The notes under the pieces are model-generated. The model searched no databases. It was not told where the DNA came from and worked only from the letters and a program-made list of their open reading frames with translations. 57,824 nucleotides of DNA, from the NCBI GenBank assembly GCA_021813585.1, contig JAKAJV010000128.1, positions 1 to 57,824 on the forward strand, given 5' to 3'. Below, one piece after another: positions 26,701 to 35,172 of this stretch; positions within the stretch are counted from its first letter, which is position 1; the number at the start of each line of letters is the position of its first letter. Source of the DNA: Bacteroidota bacterium. Its GTDB lineage: Bacteria > Bacteroidota > Ignavibacteria > Ignavibacteriales > Ignavibacteriaceae. A program made the position numbers and the translations under genes.

Positions 26701-27278
26701 AGGAGAACAACTCTACCAAGAACCTTGCATGGGATCCGGGCGAAGAAATTATTTTATTTAAGCCGGACGATCACGGCCTGCCGTCGGAGCTGACCTGGGG
26801 AGTTATATTCAAAGCGCCTGCCGATACAAGCGTTGCCTCGATAATCCCCACCGACGGAGACTTATTCTCTTTCGTTACTAAGCGGCCGTTCACGCAAGAC
26901 GATAAATTTTCTTTTAAGACCGAAGCTGCGAAATATAACCAGCAAAAGGCTCTAACCGGACTGGATAATGTTTACGTTGTTCCCAATCCTTATGTGGGAC
27001 TAAGCGCAATTGAGCCTACAACCAAGCTGCCCGGACAGACCCGAGGCGAGCGAAGGATTTATTTTGAAAACCTGCCGCCCAAATGCACTATCAGAATCTT
27101 TACGTTAAGCGGCGAGCTGGTAAAGCAGATTGAGCACGACGGTACAATTGCTAACGGAAGGGAGTTCTGGAATTTATTAAACACGGACGGGTTTAGCGTT
27201 GCTTACGGAATTTACTTCGCCCATATAGACGCATCCGGCGTTGGTGAGAAGATAATAAAGTTTGCTCTAATTAAGTAG
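23706..27278 (+). CDS. Very large secreted surface protein with FN3-like domain and calcium-binding loops
   Basis: 1190 residues with a signal peptide (about 1-24). A region at about 371-420 is packed with Asp/Gly repeats (N-G-I-D-D-D-G-D-G-I-I-D-E-R) and looks like calcium-binding thrombospondin-type-3/dockerin loops. A fibronectin-III-like domain follows (about 545-715) and is interrupted by an EF-hand-like D-R-N-K-N-G-K-Y-D and D-Y-N-K-D-G-K-W-S pair (about 632-655). The last about 95 residues (V-Y-V-V-P-N-P-Y-V ... I-I-K-F-A-L-I-K) resemble a FlgD/T9SS-type sorting domain. It sits 43 bp after the receptor with AAGGAG before its start. The family is not recognised; by context it is the surface partner of the receptor. 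Confidence 0.8.
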   Translation: MKKLSVNLFLFVLLVITGLSSNALPQLRQDRKTKEHQAVKDYMNKVMNSDDYKKAVQSSEKIDYSKLPEKQNFYRIEKANATSDRKHYFMNGNKISTEVYNYGGIAPGYGLLRGVNNVVWRNIDYVFQFCPLVGASVPDSVDPSKRIHIISDGLNDYPSYREVSPNGKLWQWQPLPGYADPGQEYMASNPAPDNDGDGKPDSWPRAWYNPTLGKYVWPGYLSQDASNAEQEVFWAMDDRQNDEFKYYPFINDSARRGIGVQVDGRAFQWSNALAENAIFFVYTITNVSDKDLDTVFFGIYGDPDVGGASPYNTNNLGFFIPPYASDGSVDNIPVYARSLVYFWNTTGTGQNGVKTGYIACKFLESPGNPANGIDDDGDGIIDERQDDGIDNDNDWDPLTDDVGIDGIANTQDEGEGDGVPTAGKRLADGSLDPLHPGEPNFELTDLDEADQIGLTSFNSWVWATDKISNDESMWNRCIPRNFAQIQTTPADLVFIFGSGYISLKRGETKRISMALLLGEDLDDLLTSAETVQTIYNQNYRFFKPPITPHLTAIPGDKKVTLYWDNAAEESNDPITGKDFEGYVIYRSLSPDFNDIQSITDGKGSRFLNEPLKDVNGFECKWDVAFTDEPYTDRNKNGKYDLGEPFIDYNKDGKWSQNVEDPWKGYHPVAYQGRGLHYYLGNNSGLVHSFVDSNNVVNGQTYYYAVVAYDHGDSLGIPPTETTKNITVDPITSKLHFDPNTVQVIPGPRSIGYEPPSVSDKDVLHESGIGTGQVNLRVLNDLSVPQGGEFKLSFADSMAVAGKMTLQKNYSVLKMAPVTESFPLYDTNFTTLKNSNLSNDSVLVVKDLKSGKVYSQGADYILNYSRGMIRRVGSGSMPNNETYSITYRYYPVCQSTRLDLEDGNPVIDGIMLTVKNDPVLEVDTLKTHWTQGNSNLAASIQKGTIGTGGIYPGDYLIKFSSQNIDSTTIQSSKGPIKTPVKYSVSYVTDNVPVHINTFLKENNSTKNLAWDPGEEIILFKPDDHGLPSELTWGVIFKAPADTSVASIIPTDGDLFSFVTKRPFTQDDKFSFKTEAAKYNQQKALTGLDNVYVVPNPYVGLSAIEPTTKLPGQTRGERRIYFENLPPKCTIRIFTLSGELVKQIEHDGTIANGREFWNLLNTDGFSVAYGIYFAHIDASGVGEKIIKFALIK

Positions 27279-27339
27279 TGAATGCGAGGATGAAATGAAT
27301 ACACTTAACCGGCATTCGAAATTTTTTAAGGAGCTTTCA

Positions 27340-28365
27340 ATGAAACCATATTTTATTTTAATCTTAATAACATTTCTGTTTTTCTTATCCGCTAAATCCT
27401 TCAGCCAGATCGGTGCTTCGCTTAACAAGACGGGAACTACGGCAGCGCAGTTCCTTAAGATAGGAGTAGGACCCAGGCCAATAGGAATGGGAGGAGCTTA
27501 CACCGCATCAGCAGACGACATAAACTCTATTTACTGGAACCCGGCCGGCCTTGCCGGAATCTATTCCCGCGAAGCGTACTTTAACCACGTTGACTGGATT
27601 TCCGATGTAAAGTTGGATTATGCAGGAGTCGGAATTGAAGTGCCCGGATTCGGAACGCTGGGTGCTTCGGTCTCGGTACTTTCGATGGGCAGCATGCTTG
27701 TAAGAACGGTAGAGCAGCCGGAGGGTACCGGCGAATATTTTGATGCCGGCTCGCTTTTAATCGGGTTAACATATGCCAGAAATCTTACCGAAGAATTTTC
27801 GATCGGATTTAATGCAAAGTACATCAACGAATACATATGGCATGAATCTGCAACAAGCTTTGCATTTGACGTGGGCACTTTATATAGATTAAATTTCTTA
27901 AATGAATTCAGGATAGGGGCGAGCATATCCAACTTTGGCCCCAAGATGCAGCTTGCCGGCAGGGACATTACACAAATTACAAAAGCCGGTGCGGGAGACG
28001 GCAACATAATAAATACCGATTTGGAACTCGATCAATTCGAGCTGCCGTTGATATTTAGGATAGGCGTTGCGGTAAATGCGGTAAAGAACGAGGAGAACAG
28101 GCTTACCGTAGCTGCCGATGCGGTTCACCCGAATGATAATTCCGAGCATGTAAATCTCGGGATGGAATATTCATGGAACGAAATATTCTTTCTGCGCGGC
28201 GGGTACAAATCGTTATTCGAGGTAGGCGGAGAGCAGGGGCTTACACTGGGTGTTGGCCTTTACTACCGTGTAATAAGCTCGGTGCAATTTAAAATAGATT
28301 ATGCCTACGAGGACTTCGGCAGGCTGAAGAACGTTCAGTATTTTTCGGTTGGAATTAAATTCTAG
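27340..28365 (+). CDS. PorV/PorQ-type outer-membrane protein
   Basis: 341 residues from the ATG at 27340. This start was chosen because AAGGAG lies 6 nt upstream and a signal peptide (K-P-Y-F-I-L-I-L-I-T-F-L-F-F-L) follows directly; the frame also opens at 27295. The mature N-terminus has G-T-T-A-A-Q-F-L-K-I-G-V-G-P-R-P and then I-G-M-G-G-A-Y-T-A and Y-W-N-P-A-G-L, the hallmark of PorV/UPF0164 barrel proteins. PorV shuttles T9SS substrates to the cell surface in Porphyromonas. Location right behind a putative T9SS substrate suggests that it serves that protein. Confidence 0.88.
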   Translation: MKPYFILILITFLFFLSAKSFSQIGASLNKTGTTAAQFLKIGVGPRPIGMGGAYTASADDINSIYWNPAGLAGIYSREAYFNHVDWISDVKLDYAGVGIEVPGFGTLGASVSVLSMGSMLVRTVEQPEGTGEYFDAGSLLIGLTYARNLTEEFSIGFNAKYINEYIWHESATSFAFDVGTLYRLNFLNEFRIGASISNFGPKMQLAGRDITQITKAGAGDGNIINTDLELDQFELPLIFRIGVAVNAVKNEENRLTVAADAVHPNDNSEHVNLGMEYSWNEIFFLRGGYKSLFEVGGEQGLTLGVGLYYRVISSVQFKIDYAYEDFGRLKNVQYFSVGIKF

Positions 28366-28523
28366 ATTAACACCGTATCTAGGAAGCCGGATTCCGGGAA
28401 CTGGTTGCCGCGCGGTTATTCTTTTAAAATTAATTCATACAAGAGTAACATCCGGCAGCCAGAGGCCGGAGGCTAACTATAATAAAATATTATTAGGCTT
28501 AAGAAGTCACTAGACCAGCCAAA

Positions 28524-28621
28524 GATACTCGATGCTTGATACTGGATGCTTGATACTGGATACTGGATACTGGATACTGGATACTCGATTTCTTATTTAG
28601 TATCGAGAATCGAGTATCCAG
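28524..28621. repeat. Snap-back hairpin made of 7-nt tandem units (copy 2)
   Basis: Nine consecutive heptamers (GATACTG/GATACTC/GATGCTT) from 28524 to 28586. Then a TTTCTTATTTAG loop region and a right arm TATCGAGAATCGAGTATCCAG-like series (601-621). The loop plus right arm matches copy 1 (10522-10555) with few changes and in the same orientation. Confidence 0.85.
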
Positions 28622-28643
28622 AACCTGCCTGCAGCAGGCAAGT
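28622..28643 (+). repeat. CCTGCCTGC-type interspersed repeat (copy 2)
   Basis: AACCTGCCTGCAGCAGGCAA plus GT, with an internal CCTGC-TGCA-GCAGG-like palindrome. It abuts the heptamer hairpin directly. Inverted relative of 20635-20656. Confidence 0.6.
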
Positions 28644-28731
28644 CTGAGAGATAATCTCTTAGATTTAGGCAAGTAGGAATCTAGTAACAATTTATCTTTA
28701 CGTTAAATTGATTTTATTGGCTTTATTTGAT

Positions 28732-28749
28732 AATTTTCGTCCGAAAATT
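28732..28749. promoter_or_regulatory. Perfect palindrome upstream of sdhC
   Basis: AATTTTCG (28732-28739), TC, CGAAAATT (28742-28749): 8-bp arms with a 2-nt centre, 157 bp before sdhC. The form suits a dimeric regulator, which is not identified. Confidence 0.4.
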
Positions 28750-28905
28750 TTGTTGAATTCTTTATTTAGGTTTCCATCTTTTGAAGCATTTCTTAAAAAT
28801 AATTTTTCAATCTAAGGTTAGGGGATATAATAATCTCGAAACAACATATAACAACTCTCCGAGAGAAAATTATAACTTCGAACAGACATTCAAAGGAGTA
28901 AATTA

Positions 28906-29562
28906 ATGGGTTGGTTTTGGCAGTTCGTCAATTCATCAATCGGCAAAAAAATAAGTATGGCCCTAACAGGTATTTTGCTGATTATATTTTTAATATTCCA
29001 TCTTATAGGAAATCTTACCTTATACTGGGGCGAGACGGCATTTATGAATTATGCCGGTACGCTCGAGAGTTTTAAACCGGTAGTTAGAGTAATAGAAGTA
29101 ATACTAGCCGCAATCTTTATTATTCATATTGTTAACGCTGTAAGATTATGGATAGGTAATAAAGTTGCAAAGCAGAAGGAATATGCGGTTAACGCAAAAT
29201 CGAAGAACAGCGATCTATTTGCAAGGACGATGATTTGGTCCGGCAGCATAGTTTTTATCTTTCTCGTTATTCATCTTCAAACATTCTGGTATCCCAATAA
29301 TTTCGGAGGAAGCGCACTGCCGCTGTACAATATTGTCTCCGGGGATTTCAGCAGCCCGGTATATTCGTTTTTTTATGTACTGGCAATGATACTTCTTGGC
29401 TTCCATTTAAATCACGGCTTTCAAAGCGCGTTTCAAACGTTCGGGTGGAATCATAAAAAGTATTTTCAATTTGTTAAAACAGTCGGAACAATCTATTCGA
29501 TAATTATGGCGTTGGGATTCGCTTCGCTGCCAATTTACTTTTTATTTTTTCACGGGAGGTAG
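28906..29562 (+). CDS. sdhC: Succinate dehydrogenase/fumarate reductase cytochrome b subunit
   Basis: 218 residues with five hydrophobic helices, the single-anchor b558-family type of Bacteroidota and relatives. It should anchor SdhAB and carry electrons to or from menaquinone. Four His residues positioned as haem ligands are visible: FHLIGNL (about 32), IHIVNAVRLW (about 66), IHLQTFW (about 123) and HGFQSAFQ (about 169). This supports two b haems, as in the Wolinella-type enzyme. CAAAGGAGTAAATTA precedes the ATG. It is followed 3 nt later by sdhA. Confidence 0.95.
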   Translation: MGWFWQFVNSSIGKKISMALTGILLIIFLIFHLIGNLTLYWGETAFMNYAGTLESFKPVVRVIEVILAAIFIIHIVNAVRLWIGNKVAKQKEYAVNAKSKNSDLFARTMIWSGSIVFIFLVIHLQTFWYPNNFGGSALPLYNIVSGDFSSPVYSFFYVLAMILLGFHLNHGFQSAFQTFGWNHKKYFQFVKTVGTIYSIIMALGFASLPIYFLFFHGR

Positions 29563-29565
29563 ACA

Positions 29566-31476
29566 ATGATAAAATTAGATTCTAAAGTTCCGGCCGGTTC
29601 TATTGAAAACAAATGGACTAATCAGAAATTTAATTACAAGCTTGTTAACCCAGCCAATAAAAGGAAATATGAAATATTGGTTGTGGGCACCGGTCTGGCC
29701 GGTGCATCTGCAGCGGCAACTTTGGCCGAGCTGGGCTATAAAGTAAAAGCATTTTCTTTTCACGATTCGCCCCGGCGCGCGCACAGCATAGCGGCGCAGG
29801 GAGGAATAAATGCCGCTAAGAATTACCCGAACGACAACGATTCGATATTCAGGTTATTTTACGATACGGTAAAAGGCGGCGACTTTCGTGCAAGGGAGGC
29901 TAACGTTCACAGGCTTGCGGAAGTAAGCAACAACATCATCGATCAATGCGTTGCACAGGGCGTGCCCTTTGCAAGGGAATACGGCGGGCTGTTAGACAAC
30001 CGCTCCTTCGGCGGCGCGCAGGTTTCCAGGACTTTTTACGCGAGAGGCCAAACAGGCCAGCAGCTGCTGCTGGGTGCGTACAGCGCATTAAGCAGGCAAA
30101 TCGGCCTTGGCTCAGTTGAAATGTTTACCCGCCGGGAAATGCTTGACCTTGTTGTTATTGACGGGCAGGCAAGAGGAATTGTGGTTAGAAATTTAATTAC
30201 CGGAGAAATTGAAAAGTATGCCGGTAACGCTGTTGTACTTGCAACCGGAGGCTACTCCAATGTTTTCTTCCTTTCCACAAACGCAATGAACAGCAACGCT
30301 ACTGCCATATGGCGGGCACACAAGCGTGGCGCGTTCTTTGCAAATCCCTGCTATACGCAGATTCATCCTACATGTCTGCCTATCCACGGAGATAATCAAT
30401 CCAAGCTTACATTAATGAGTGAAAGCTTAAGGAACGACGGAAGAGTTTGGGTATCCAAAACAAAGGGCGATGTGCGAAAGCCGAAAGACATTCCTGAAGA
30501 TGAAAGGGATTACTATCTTGAAAGGAAATATCCGTCCTTCGGAAACTTAACTCCAAGAGATATCGCATCAAGGAATGCCAAGGAGGTCTGCGATGAAGGC
30601 AGAGGCGTACAGGGCGCCGAATCGGTATATCTGGATTTTGCCGAGGCGATAGGCAGGCTGGGCAAAAAGGCAATTGAGGAAAAGTACGGAAACCTATTCG
30701 AAATTTACCATGTAATTACGGGTGAAAATCCTTACGAAGTTCCGATGAAGATTTACCCGGCCCCCCATTATACGATGGGCGGCTTGTGGGTAGATTATGA
30801 TTTGATGAGCACTATACCCGGCCTATTCGTTTTAGGCGAAGCGAACTTTTCCGACCACGGTGCTAACAGGCTTGGCGCGAGCGCTCTAATGCAGGGGCTG
30901 GCTGACGGTTATTTCGTCATTCCGTATACTTTGGGAAACTACCTTGCCAGCAATAAATTTTCTGCAGTAACAACTGCTCATGAGGAGTTTAAGAAAGAAG
31001 AGCAGACGATAAGCGAACAGATTAAGAAGCTTCTGTCAATTAAGGGTAAATCCACGGTGGATGAGATACATAAAAAGCTCGGCAGACTGATGTGGAATAA
31101 CGTGGGTATGACCAGAAATGAAAAAGGATTAAAAGAAGCCATTGAGAAGATAAGGCAGCTGAGGGAAGAATTCTGGAAAGATGTAAACGTAGTAGGCAAG
31201 AATAATGATTTGAACCAGACCCTGGAAAGGGCTGGGCGCGTAGCAGATTATCTTGAACTTAGTGAATTAATTGCGCTGGATGCTCTTAACAGAAACGAAT
31301 CGTGCGGCGGCCATTTTAGAGAGGAATATCAAACCGAAGAGGGTGAAGCAAAGAGGGACGACGAAAACTATAGTTACGTTGCAGCCTGGCAGTTTGAAGA
31401 TACAGGCAAATGGACGCTGAACAAAGAAGAGCTTGAATTTGAGTTTGTAAAATTATCCCAGAGGAGTTATAAATAA
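29566..31476 (+). CDS. sdhA: Succinate dehydrogenase/fumarate reductase flavoprotein subunit
   Basis: 636 residues, the catalytic FAD subunit of complex II. The dinucleotide-binding motif is [13 protein letters not shown] (about 39-51). The covalent-flavin His is in [14 protein letters not shown] (about 72-85). The substrate region [13 protein letters not shown] (about 428-440) is present. Bacteroidota-type flavoproteins of this length pair with a diheme SdhC. GGGAGG precedes the start. The stop codon overlaps the sdhB start by one base (TAATG). Whether the complex runs as succinate oxidase or fumarate reductase cannot be told from sequence. Confidence 0.97.
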   Translation: MIKLDSKVPAGSIENKWTNQKFNYKLVNPANKRKYEILVVGTGLAGASAAATLAELGYKVKAFSFHDSPRRAHSIAAQGGINAAKNYPNDNDSIFRLFYDTVKGGDFRAREANVHRLAEVSNNIIDQCVAQGVPFAREYGGLLDNRSFGGAQVSRTFYARGQTGQQLLLGAYSALSRQIGLGSVEMFTRREMLDLVVIDGQARGIVVRNLITGEIEKYAGNAVVLATGGYSNVFFLSTNAMNSNATAIWRAHKRGAFFANPCYTQIHPTCLPIHGDNQSKLTLMSESLRNDGRVWVSKTKGDVRKPKDIPEDERDYYLERKYPSFGNLTPRDIASRNAKEVCDEGRGVQGAESVYLDFAEAIGRLGKKAIEEKYGNLFEIYHVITGENPYEVPMKIYPAPHYTMGGLWVDYDLMSTIPGLFVLGEANFSDHGANRLGASALMQGLADGYFVIPYTLGNYLASNKFSAVTTAHEEFKKEEQTISEQIKKLLSIKGKSTVDEIHKKLGRLMWNNVGMTRNEKGLKEAIEKIRQLREEFWKDVNVVGKNNDLNQTLERAGRVADYLELSELIALDALNRNESCGGHFREEYQTEEGEAKRDDENYSYVAAWQFEDTGKWTLNKEELEFEFVKLSQRSYK

Positions 31477-32249
31477 TGAACGGGAACAATTTGAATTTAA
31501 AATTGAGAATCTGGCGTCAGGCCGGGCCGAAGGCAGTAGGTGCCTTTGCTGAATACAATGTATCGGTTTCTCCCGATGCCTCTTTTCTGGAAATGCTGGA
31601 TGAAATAAACAACGATCTCGAGAAAAAAAGCCTTGACCCGATTGTATTTGAGAGCGACTGCCGGGAGGGTATTTGCGGTACATGCGGGCTCGTAATAAAC
31701 GGCGAGCCCCACGGACCCTTGAGAAAGATTGCTACATGTCAGCTTCATATGCGCAATTTTAAGGATGGAGAAACCATCTATGTAGAGCCGTTCCGCGCAA
31801 AAGCATTCCCGGTTATTAAGGACCTAGCGGTAGACCGTTCCGCATTTGATAAAATTATTCAGGCTGGCGGATTTATATCGGTAAATACCGGCGGCGTACC
31901 GGATGCAAACGCAATTCCTATTGCCAAAGATATTGCATCGGAAGCTTTCGATTCTGCCGCATGCATAGGCTGCGGGGCGTGTGTTGCCGCGTGCAAGAAT
32001 GCTTCGGCTATGTTATTCGTTTCCGCTAAGGTCTCGCATCTTGCATTGCTTCCGCAGGGCCAGCCGGAAAAGCAAAAGCGAGTTGAAGCCATGGTAGCTA
32101 AAATGGATGAGCTCGGATTCGGCAGCTGTACAAACACATATGCCTGCGAAGCCGAATGCCCCAAGGGCATTTCGGTTAGGAATATTGCCATGATGAACAG
32201 GGAATATTTTGCTGCCAAGATGAAATCTCACAACGTGGAAACGGAATAA
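31476..32249 (+). CDS. sdhB: Succinate dehydrogenase/fumarate reductase iron-sulphur subunit
   Basis: 257 residues. The N-terminal ferredoxin domain has the [2Fe-2S] ligands in [10 protein letters not shown] followed by a later Cys (A-T-C-Q-L). The C-terminal domain has [11 protein letters not shown] for [4Fe-4S], then a [12 protein letters not shown] segment completing the [3Fe-4S] and [4Fe-4S] sites. It passes electrons between the flavin in SdhA and the b haems of SdhC. It is the last gene of the sdhCAB operon and is followed by a terminator at 32280. Confidence 0.96.
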   Translation: MNGNNLNLKLRIWRQAGPKAVGAFAEYNVSVSPDASFLEMLDEINNDLEKKSLDPIVFESDCREGICGTCGLVINGEPHGPLRKIATCQLHMRNFKDGETIYVEPFRAKAFPVIKDLAVDRSAFDKIIQAGGFISVNTGGVPDANAIPIAKDIASEAFDSAACIGCGACVAACKNASAMLFVSAKVSHLALLPQGQPEKQKRVEAMVAKMDELGFGSCTNTYACEAECPKGISVRNIAMMNREYFAAKMKSHNVETE

Positions 32250-32279
32250 TAAAGCTCCCGGAAAATTATTAATTGTAAG

Positions 32280-32329
32280 TCCCGGTTTATTTCTGCCTTT
32301 GGGTAAGGCAAGTTAACCGGGATTTTTTT
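32280..32329 (+). terminator. Rho-independent terminator of the sdhCAB operon
   Basis: Outer stem TCCCGGTT (32280-32287) / AACCGGGA (32315-32322), inner stem GCCTT (32295-32299) / AAGGC (32305-32309), then seven T. Confidence 0.85.
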
Positions 32330-32418
32330 ATCTTTCTGCGTCAAACAAAATATTGCCAAAATATTTAATAATAATTCGGCTTGTAATTAAGCCGCATTAA
32401 CATTGGAGAAAATAATTT

Positions 32419-34086
32419 ATGTTTGAGAAAGAAATAAAGTTTATTGCAGATTTTAACCTGAATAAAATAAAGAACCTCGGATCGTTCATTACTTTCGAGA
32501 GGTTATCCAACAGCGAGATTCATCCGTCTATCATCCAATATATTTCCGCAGAGCTTGATTATTTAATTAATGAAGACAGAAGGAAGTTGCTTCAGCAGTC
32601 GCTGTTCGATTATTCCGGTGCAGAAGTAGCGAAGTACTTTAACATGATTGCACATGAAATAAAAAAGACGAAGAAAATTGCTTACGAGGACTTAAAAAAG
32701 CTTGTAATCCAGGCAGTATCTTTCAACATAAATTATATTGTAAGACCCAGATGGTCGTTATCGAAACTTATCTTTAACGATTCCGACAGCAAGCCGGTTG
32801 AAGAGATAAAGCTTCTGATGAATTATATCTATTATTACGATTATATTAAGACAATATTCAATTCCTACTTATCAAAGCGCAAGCTTTTCTCTTTAAGCGT
32901 AACCGAATTTGAATCCATCTTGAGCAAGATGGATAAAGAGCTTTTTTCATCGCAGCCGGAAAAGCTGGTTGATAATACTCTATACATTATTGCCGAGTTT
33001 TTCAATGTCGGCGGTATAAATAAAGTAAAAGTCTCGCCTGTTACGATAGAATTATTCCTTAAAGAAAAAAATTTGATTGATTATCTCTTCAGGCTTAGAA
33101 AGGTTTTATCTAACGACACCAAGCAAAAGCTTAACGTTGATGAGATAAGAAAAATTTTATATTCGACTACGCCTGTAAATAAAAATGAAATTATGTTTGA
33201 AGAGGAAGTTACCGAAGCGGAAGACTACAACAATCTAACTTCCGAGAATAAGATTAAGCTGGAAATTGAGGAAGAAATAAAAGAAGAAACAGAGCCGGAG
33301 AAAGTAACTGAGGAAAGCAGCCTGTTTAATGAGGAACCTGCAGAACCCGAACATGACTCCGAGATTGAATCCGTTAATTACGAGGAACAGGAAACATCGG
33401 AAGAAATAGTAGAGGAAGAAAACTTGCTAGATAAGGACTTAGAAATCGATACCGGGATTGATGAGGAATTGTTGTCTATGTATGATGAGAAAATTGATCT
33501 GGAAGATGAGCAGAGCGAGGACACGGAACCTAAAGCCGGTATAGAAGAAACAAAAAGTTCCGCCTCAAGCGATTTAGACTCGTTATATGACTTTGAAGAA
33601 GAAAGCAAGGAACTGTTAAATGATTTTTCCGCCGGCGATGAAGAAGAGAAGGAAGACCTGGAATATGAGACTGAGCTTTTCGAGAGCAGCTTGTTGAATG
33701 AAGACGAAGAGGATGTGAAGGAATTCAAAGATATTTTGGAAGAAGAAAAAAAGTCTTTTACCTTTGAAAAAAACAAAAAAGAAAAAACTCCAAATAAAAT
33801 TGATACCGGCAGGAAAGATGAGAGCAAAACAAAAAAATCCTCTAAACCTTCAAAAGACATCTTTGATTTTCTAAGTGCAAGAGATATTGAAAAAATAGTT
33901 TCCTCGGTTTTTAACGATGATAGGGAAGACTTTGCCATAACTTTGGAAAAGCTGACTGAATGCAGCGGCTATGAAGAAGCCACTGAAATTTTAAAAAGCG
34001 TATTCCTTACTTACCGCATAAATCCGTATTCTAAAGATGCGGTTAATTTAACCAACGCCGTTTCAAATTATTTCGATCAGGTATAG
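32419..34086 (+). CDS. Acidic, low-complexity protein of unknown function, coupled to obgE
   Basis: 555 residues and not recognised. Three parts are visible. The N-terminal helical domain (about 1-260) is balanced in charge (e.g. LSNSEIHPSIIQYISAELDYL). The middle (about 265-450) is dominated by Glu/Asp/Ser and is probably disordered. A Lys-rich stretch (about 455-485) precedes a compact C-terminal helical domain (about 488-555, DIFDFLSARDIEKIVSSVF onward). There is no signal peptide, so it is cytoplasmic. The stop lies one base before the obgE start, which implies translational coupling. A 6-bp palindrome (CGGCTT/AAGCCG, 32377-32394) sits upstream. A ribosome- or GTPase-related role is only a guess from context. 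Confidence 0.75.
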   Translation: MFEKEIKFIADFNLNKIKNLGSFITFERLSNSEIHPSIIQYISAELDYLINEDRRKLLQQSLFDYSGAEVAKYFNMIAHEIKKTKKIAYEDLKKLVIQAVSFNINYIVRPRWSLSKLIFNDSDSKPVEEIKLLMNYIYYYDYIKTIFNSYLSKRKLFSLSVTEFESILSKMDKELFSSQPEKLVDNTLYIIAEFFNVGGINKVKVSPVTIELFLKEKNLIDYLFRLRKVLSNDTKQKLNVDEIRKILYSTTPVNKNEIMFEEEVTEAEDYNNLTSENKIKLEIEEEIKEETEPEKVTEESSLFNEEPAEPEHDSEIESVNYEEQETSEEIVEEENLLDKDLEIDTGIDEELLSMYDEKIDLEDEQSEDTEPKAGIEETKSSASSDLDSLYDFEEESKELLNDFSAGDEEEKEDLEYETELFESSLLNEDEEDVKEFKDILEEEKKSFTFEKNKKEKTPNKIDTGRKDESKTKKSSKPSKDIFDFLSARDIEKIVSSVFNDDREDFAITLEKLTECSGYEEATEILKSVFLTYRINPYSKDAVNLTNAVSNYFDQV

Positions 34087-34087
34087 A

Positions 34088-35077
34088 ATGTTTATTGATT
34101 ATGCAGAGATAGAGCTTAAAGCAGGCGACGGAGGAAACGGCGCAGTTAGTTTTAGACGGGAAAAATATGTACCCAAAGGCGGGCCGGCCGGCGGCAACGG
34201 AGGTAAAGGCGGAGACATAATTTTTGAAGCCCGACATAATTTATCGACTCTGCTGGATTTTAAATACAAGCACAAGTATAAAGCAAGAAACGGCGACCCG
34301 GGAGGCAGCTCTCTTAAAGACGGAAAAAACGGAGAGGATGTAATAATTAAAGTGCCGGTTGGTACCATAATAAAAGATGCGGATACTTCGGAAACTTTGT
34401 TTGACCTGGATAAGGACGGATTAAGAGCTGTTGTATTAAAAGGAGGTAAAGGCGGCAAAGGAAATAGTAATTTTGCCACGCCTACCAACCAAGCGCCGAG
34501 ATTTGCCGAACCTGGCAGGCCCGGAGAAGAGAAAAAAATTATCCTCGAGTTAAAATTAATTGCAGATATCGGATTGGTAGGATTTCCTAATGCCGGCAAA
34601 TCGACTTTGATTTCAAAAATATCTGCGGCAAGACCCAAGATAGCCGACTATCCGTTTACTACGTTAGAGCCTAATCTGGGAATTGTAAATTATAAAGAAT
34701 TTCAGAGTTTTACGGTTGCAGATATACCTGGCATTATTGAAGGTGCACATGAAGGAAAAGGTTTAGGATTAAAGTTTTTGCGCCACATAGAGAGAACTAA
34801 AATCTTGTTGTTCTTAATCGAAGTTACATCCGAAGACTACCAAAGAGACTACAATTTGCTATTGAATGAGTTGAAAAGCTATAGTCCTGTTCTGGCAAAA
34901 AAGAAAAAGATCGTTTCCTTATCTAAAATAGATCTTATAGAGGAGTCGGAATTAAAAAAAATAAGTAAAAAGAAAATAAGGAATTCCGATTCGCCGCTAC
35001 TTTTATTTTCTGCGGCAACTGGTGCCGGTATAAAGGAGTTACTAGATTATTTGTGGCAAAATATACCCAAAGATTGA
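34088..35077 (+). CDS. obgE: Obg/CgtA-family GTPase
   Basis: 329 residues, a ribosome-associated GTPase needed for 50S maturation. The Gly-rich Obg fold occupies about 1-155 (KAGDGGNGAVSFRREK, GGPAGGNGGKGGD, KGGKGGKGNSNF). The G domain follows: G1 G-F-P-N-A-G-K-S-T (about 164-172), switch I and II Y-P-F-T-T and D-I-P-G-I-I-E-G-A, G4 as S-K-I-D-L (about 280) and G5 S-A-A. The usual third domain (OCT) is absent; the length equals that of two-domain Obg proteins. It begins one base after an acidic unknown gene, so the two are probably made together. Confidence 0.97.
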   Translation: MFIDYAEIELKAGDGGNGAVSFRREKYVPKGGPAGGNGGKGGDIIFEARHNLSTLLDFKYKHKYKARNGDPGGSSLKDGKNGEDVIIKVPVGTIIKDADTSETLFDLDKDGLRAVVLKGGKGGKGNSNFATPTNQAPRFAEPGRPGEEKKIILELKLIADIGLVGFPNAGKSTLISKISAARPKIADYPFTTLEPNLGIVNYKEFQSFTVADIPGIIEGAHEGKGLGLKFLRHIERTKILLFLIEVTSEDYQRDYNLLLNELKSYSPVLAKKKKIVSLSKIDLIEESELKKISKKKIRNSDSPLLLFSAATGAGIKELLDYLWQNIPKD

Positions 35078-35123
35078 TAATGGATAGAATAGAGTATTTA
35101 TTAGCTTAGCAGTGGTAAAAGTT

Positions 35124-35155
35124 TTTGAAATTATAGCCAAATGTTTCTATATTTG
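35124..35155 (+). promoter_or_regulatory. Bacteroidota-type promoter of tRNA-Met and secG
   Basis: TTTG (35124-35127), exactly 20 nt, then TATATTTG (35148-35155), a full match to TTTG / TAnnTTTG, 17 nt before the tRNA. Confidence 0.7.
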
Positions 35156-35172
35156 CAAGCTAAAATTAAGCT

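Larger units (their letters stand above)
28366..28905. other. 540-bp intergenic region before sdhC
   Basis: Non-coding. From left: short GC-rich inverted elements (CCGGATTCCGG at 28386-28396; CCGGC/GCCGG near 28452-28469), the 7-nt snap-back repeat (28524-28621), a CCTGCCTGC-type repeat (28622-28643) and a palindrome at 28732-28749. A 63-codon minus-strand frame here is a by-product of the heptamer array. The sdhC promoter must lie in the last 200 bp, but no convincing TTTG/TAnnTTTG pair was found. Confidence 0.6.

Noticed and set aside
10474-28643. CRISPR array interpretation of the tandem repeats
   Set aside because: Units are 6-7 nt, contiguous, without spacers, and there are no cas genes in the window.
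28499-28690. 63-codon minus-strand frame with a 7-residue repeat
   Set aside because: The peptide repeat (SIQYPVS-like) is just the translation of the heptamer DNA array.
33378-33938. 186-codon Ser-rich minus-strand frame
   Set aside because: Ser/Phe richness is the antisense image of the Glu/Lys-rich acidic protein on the plus strand.
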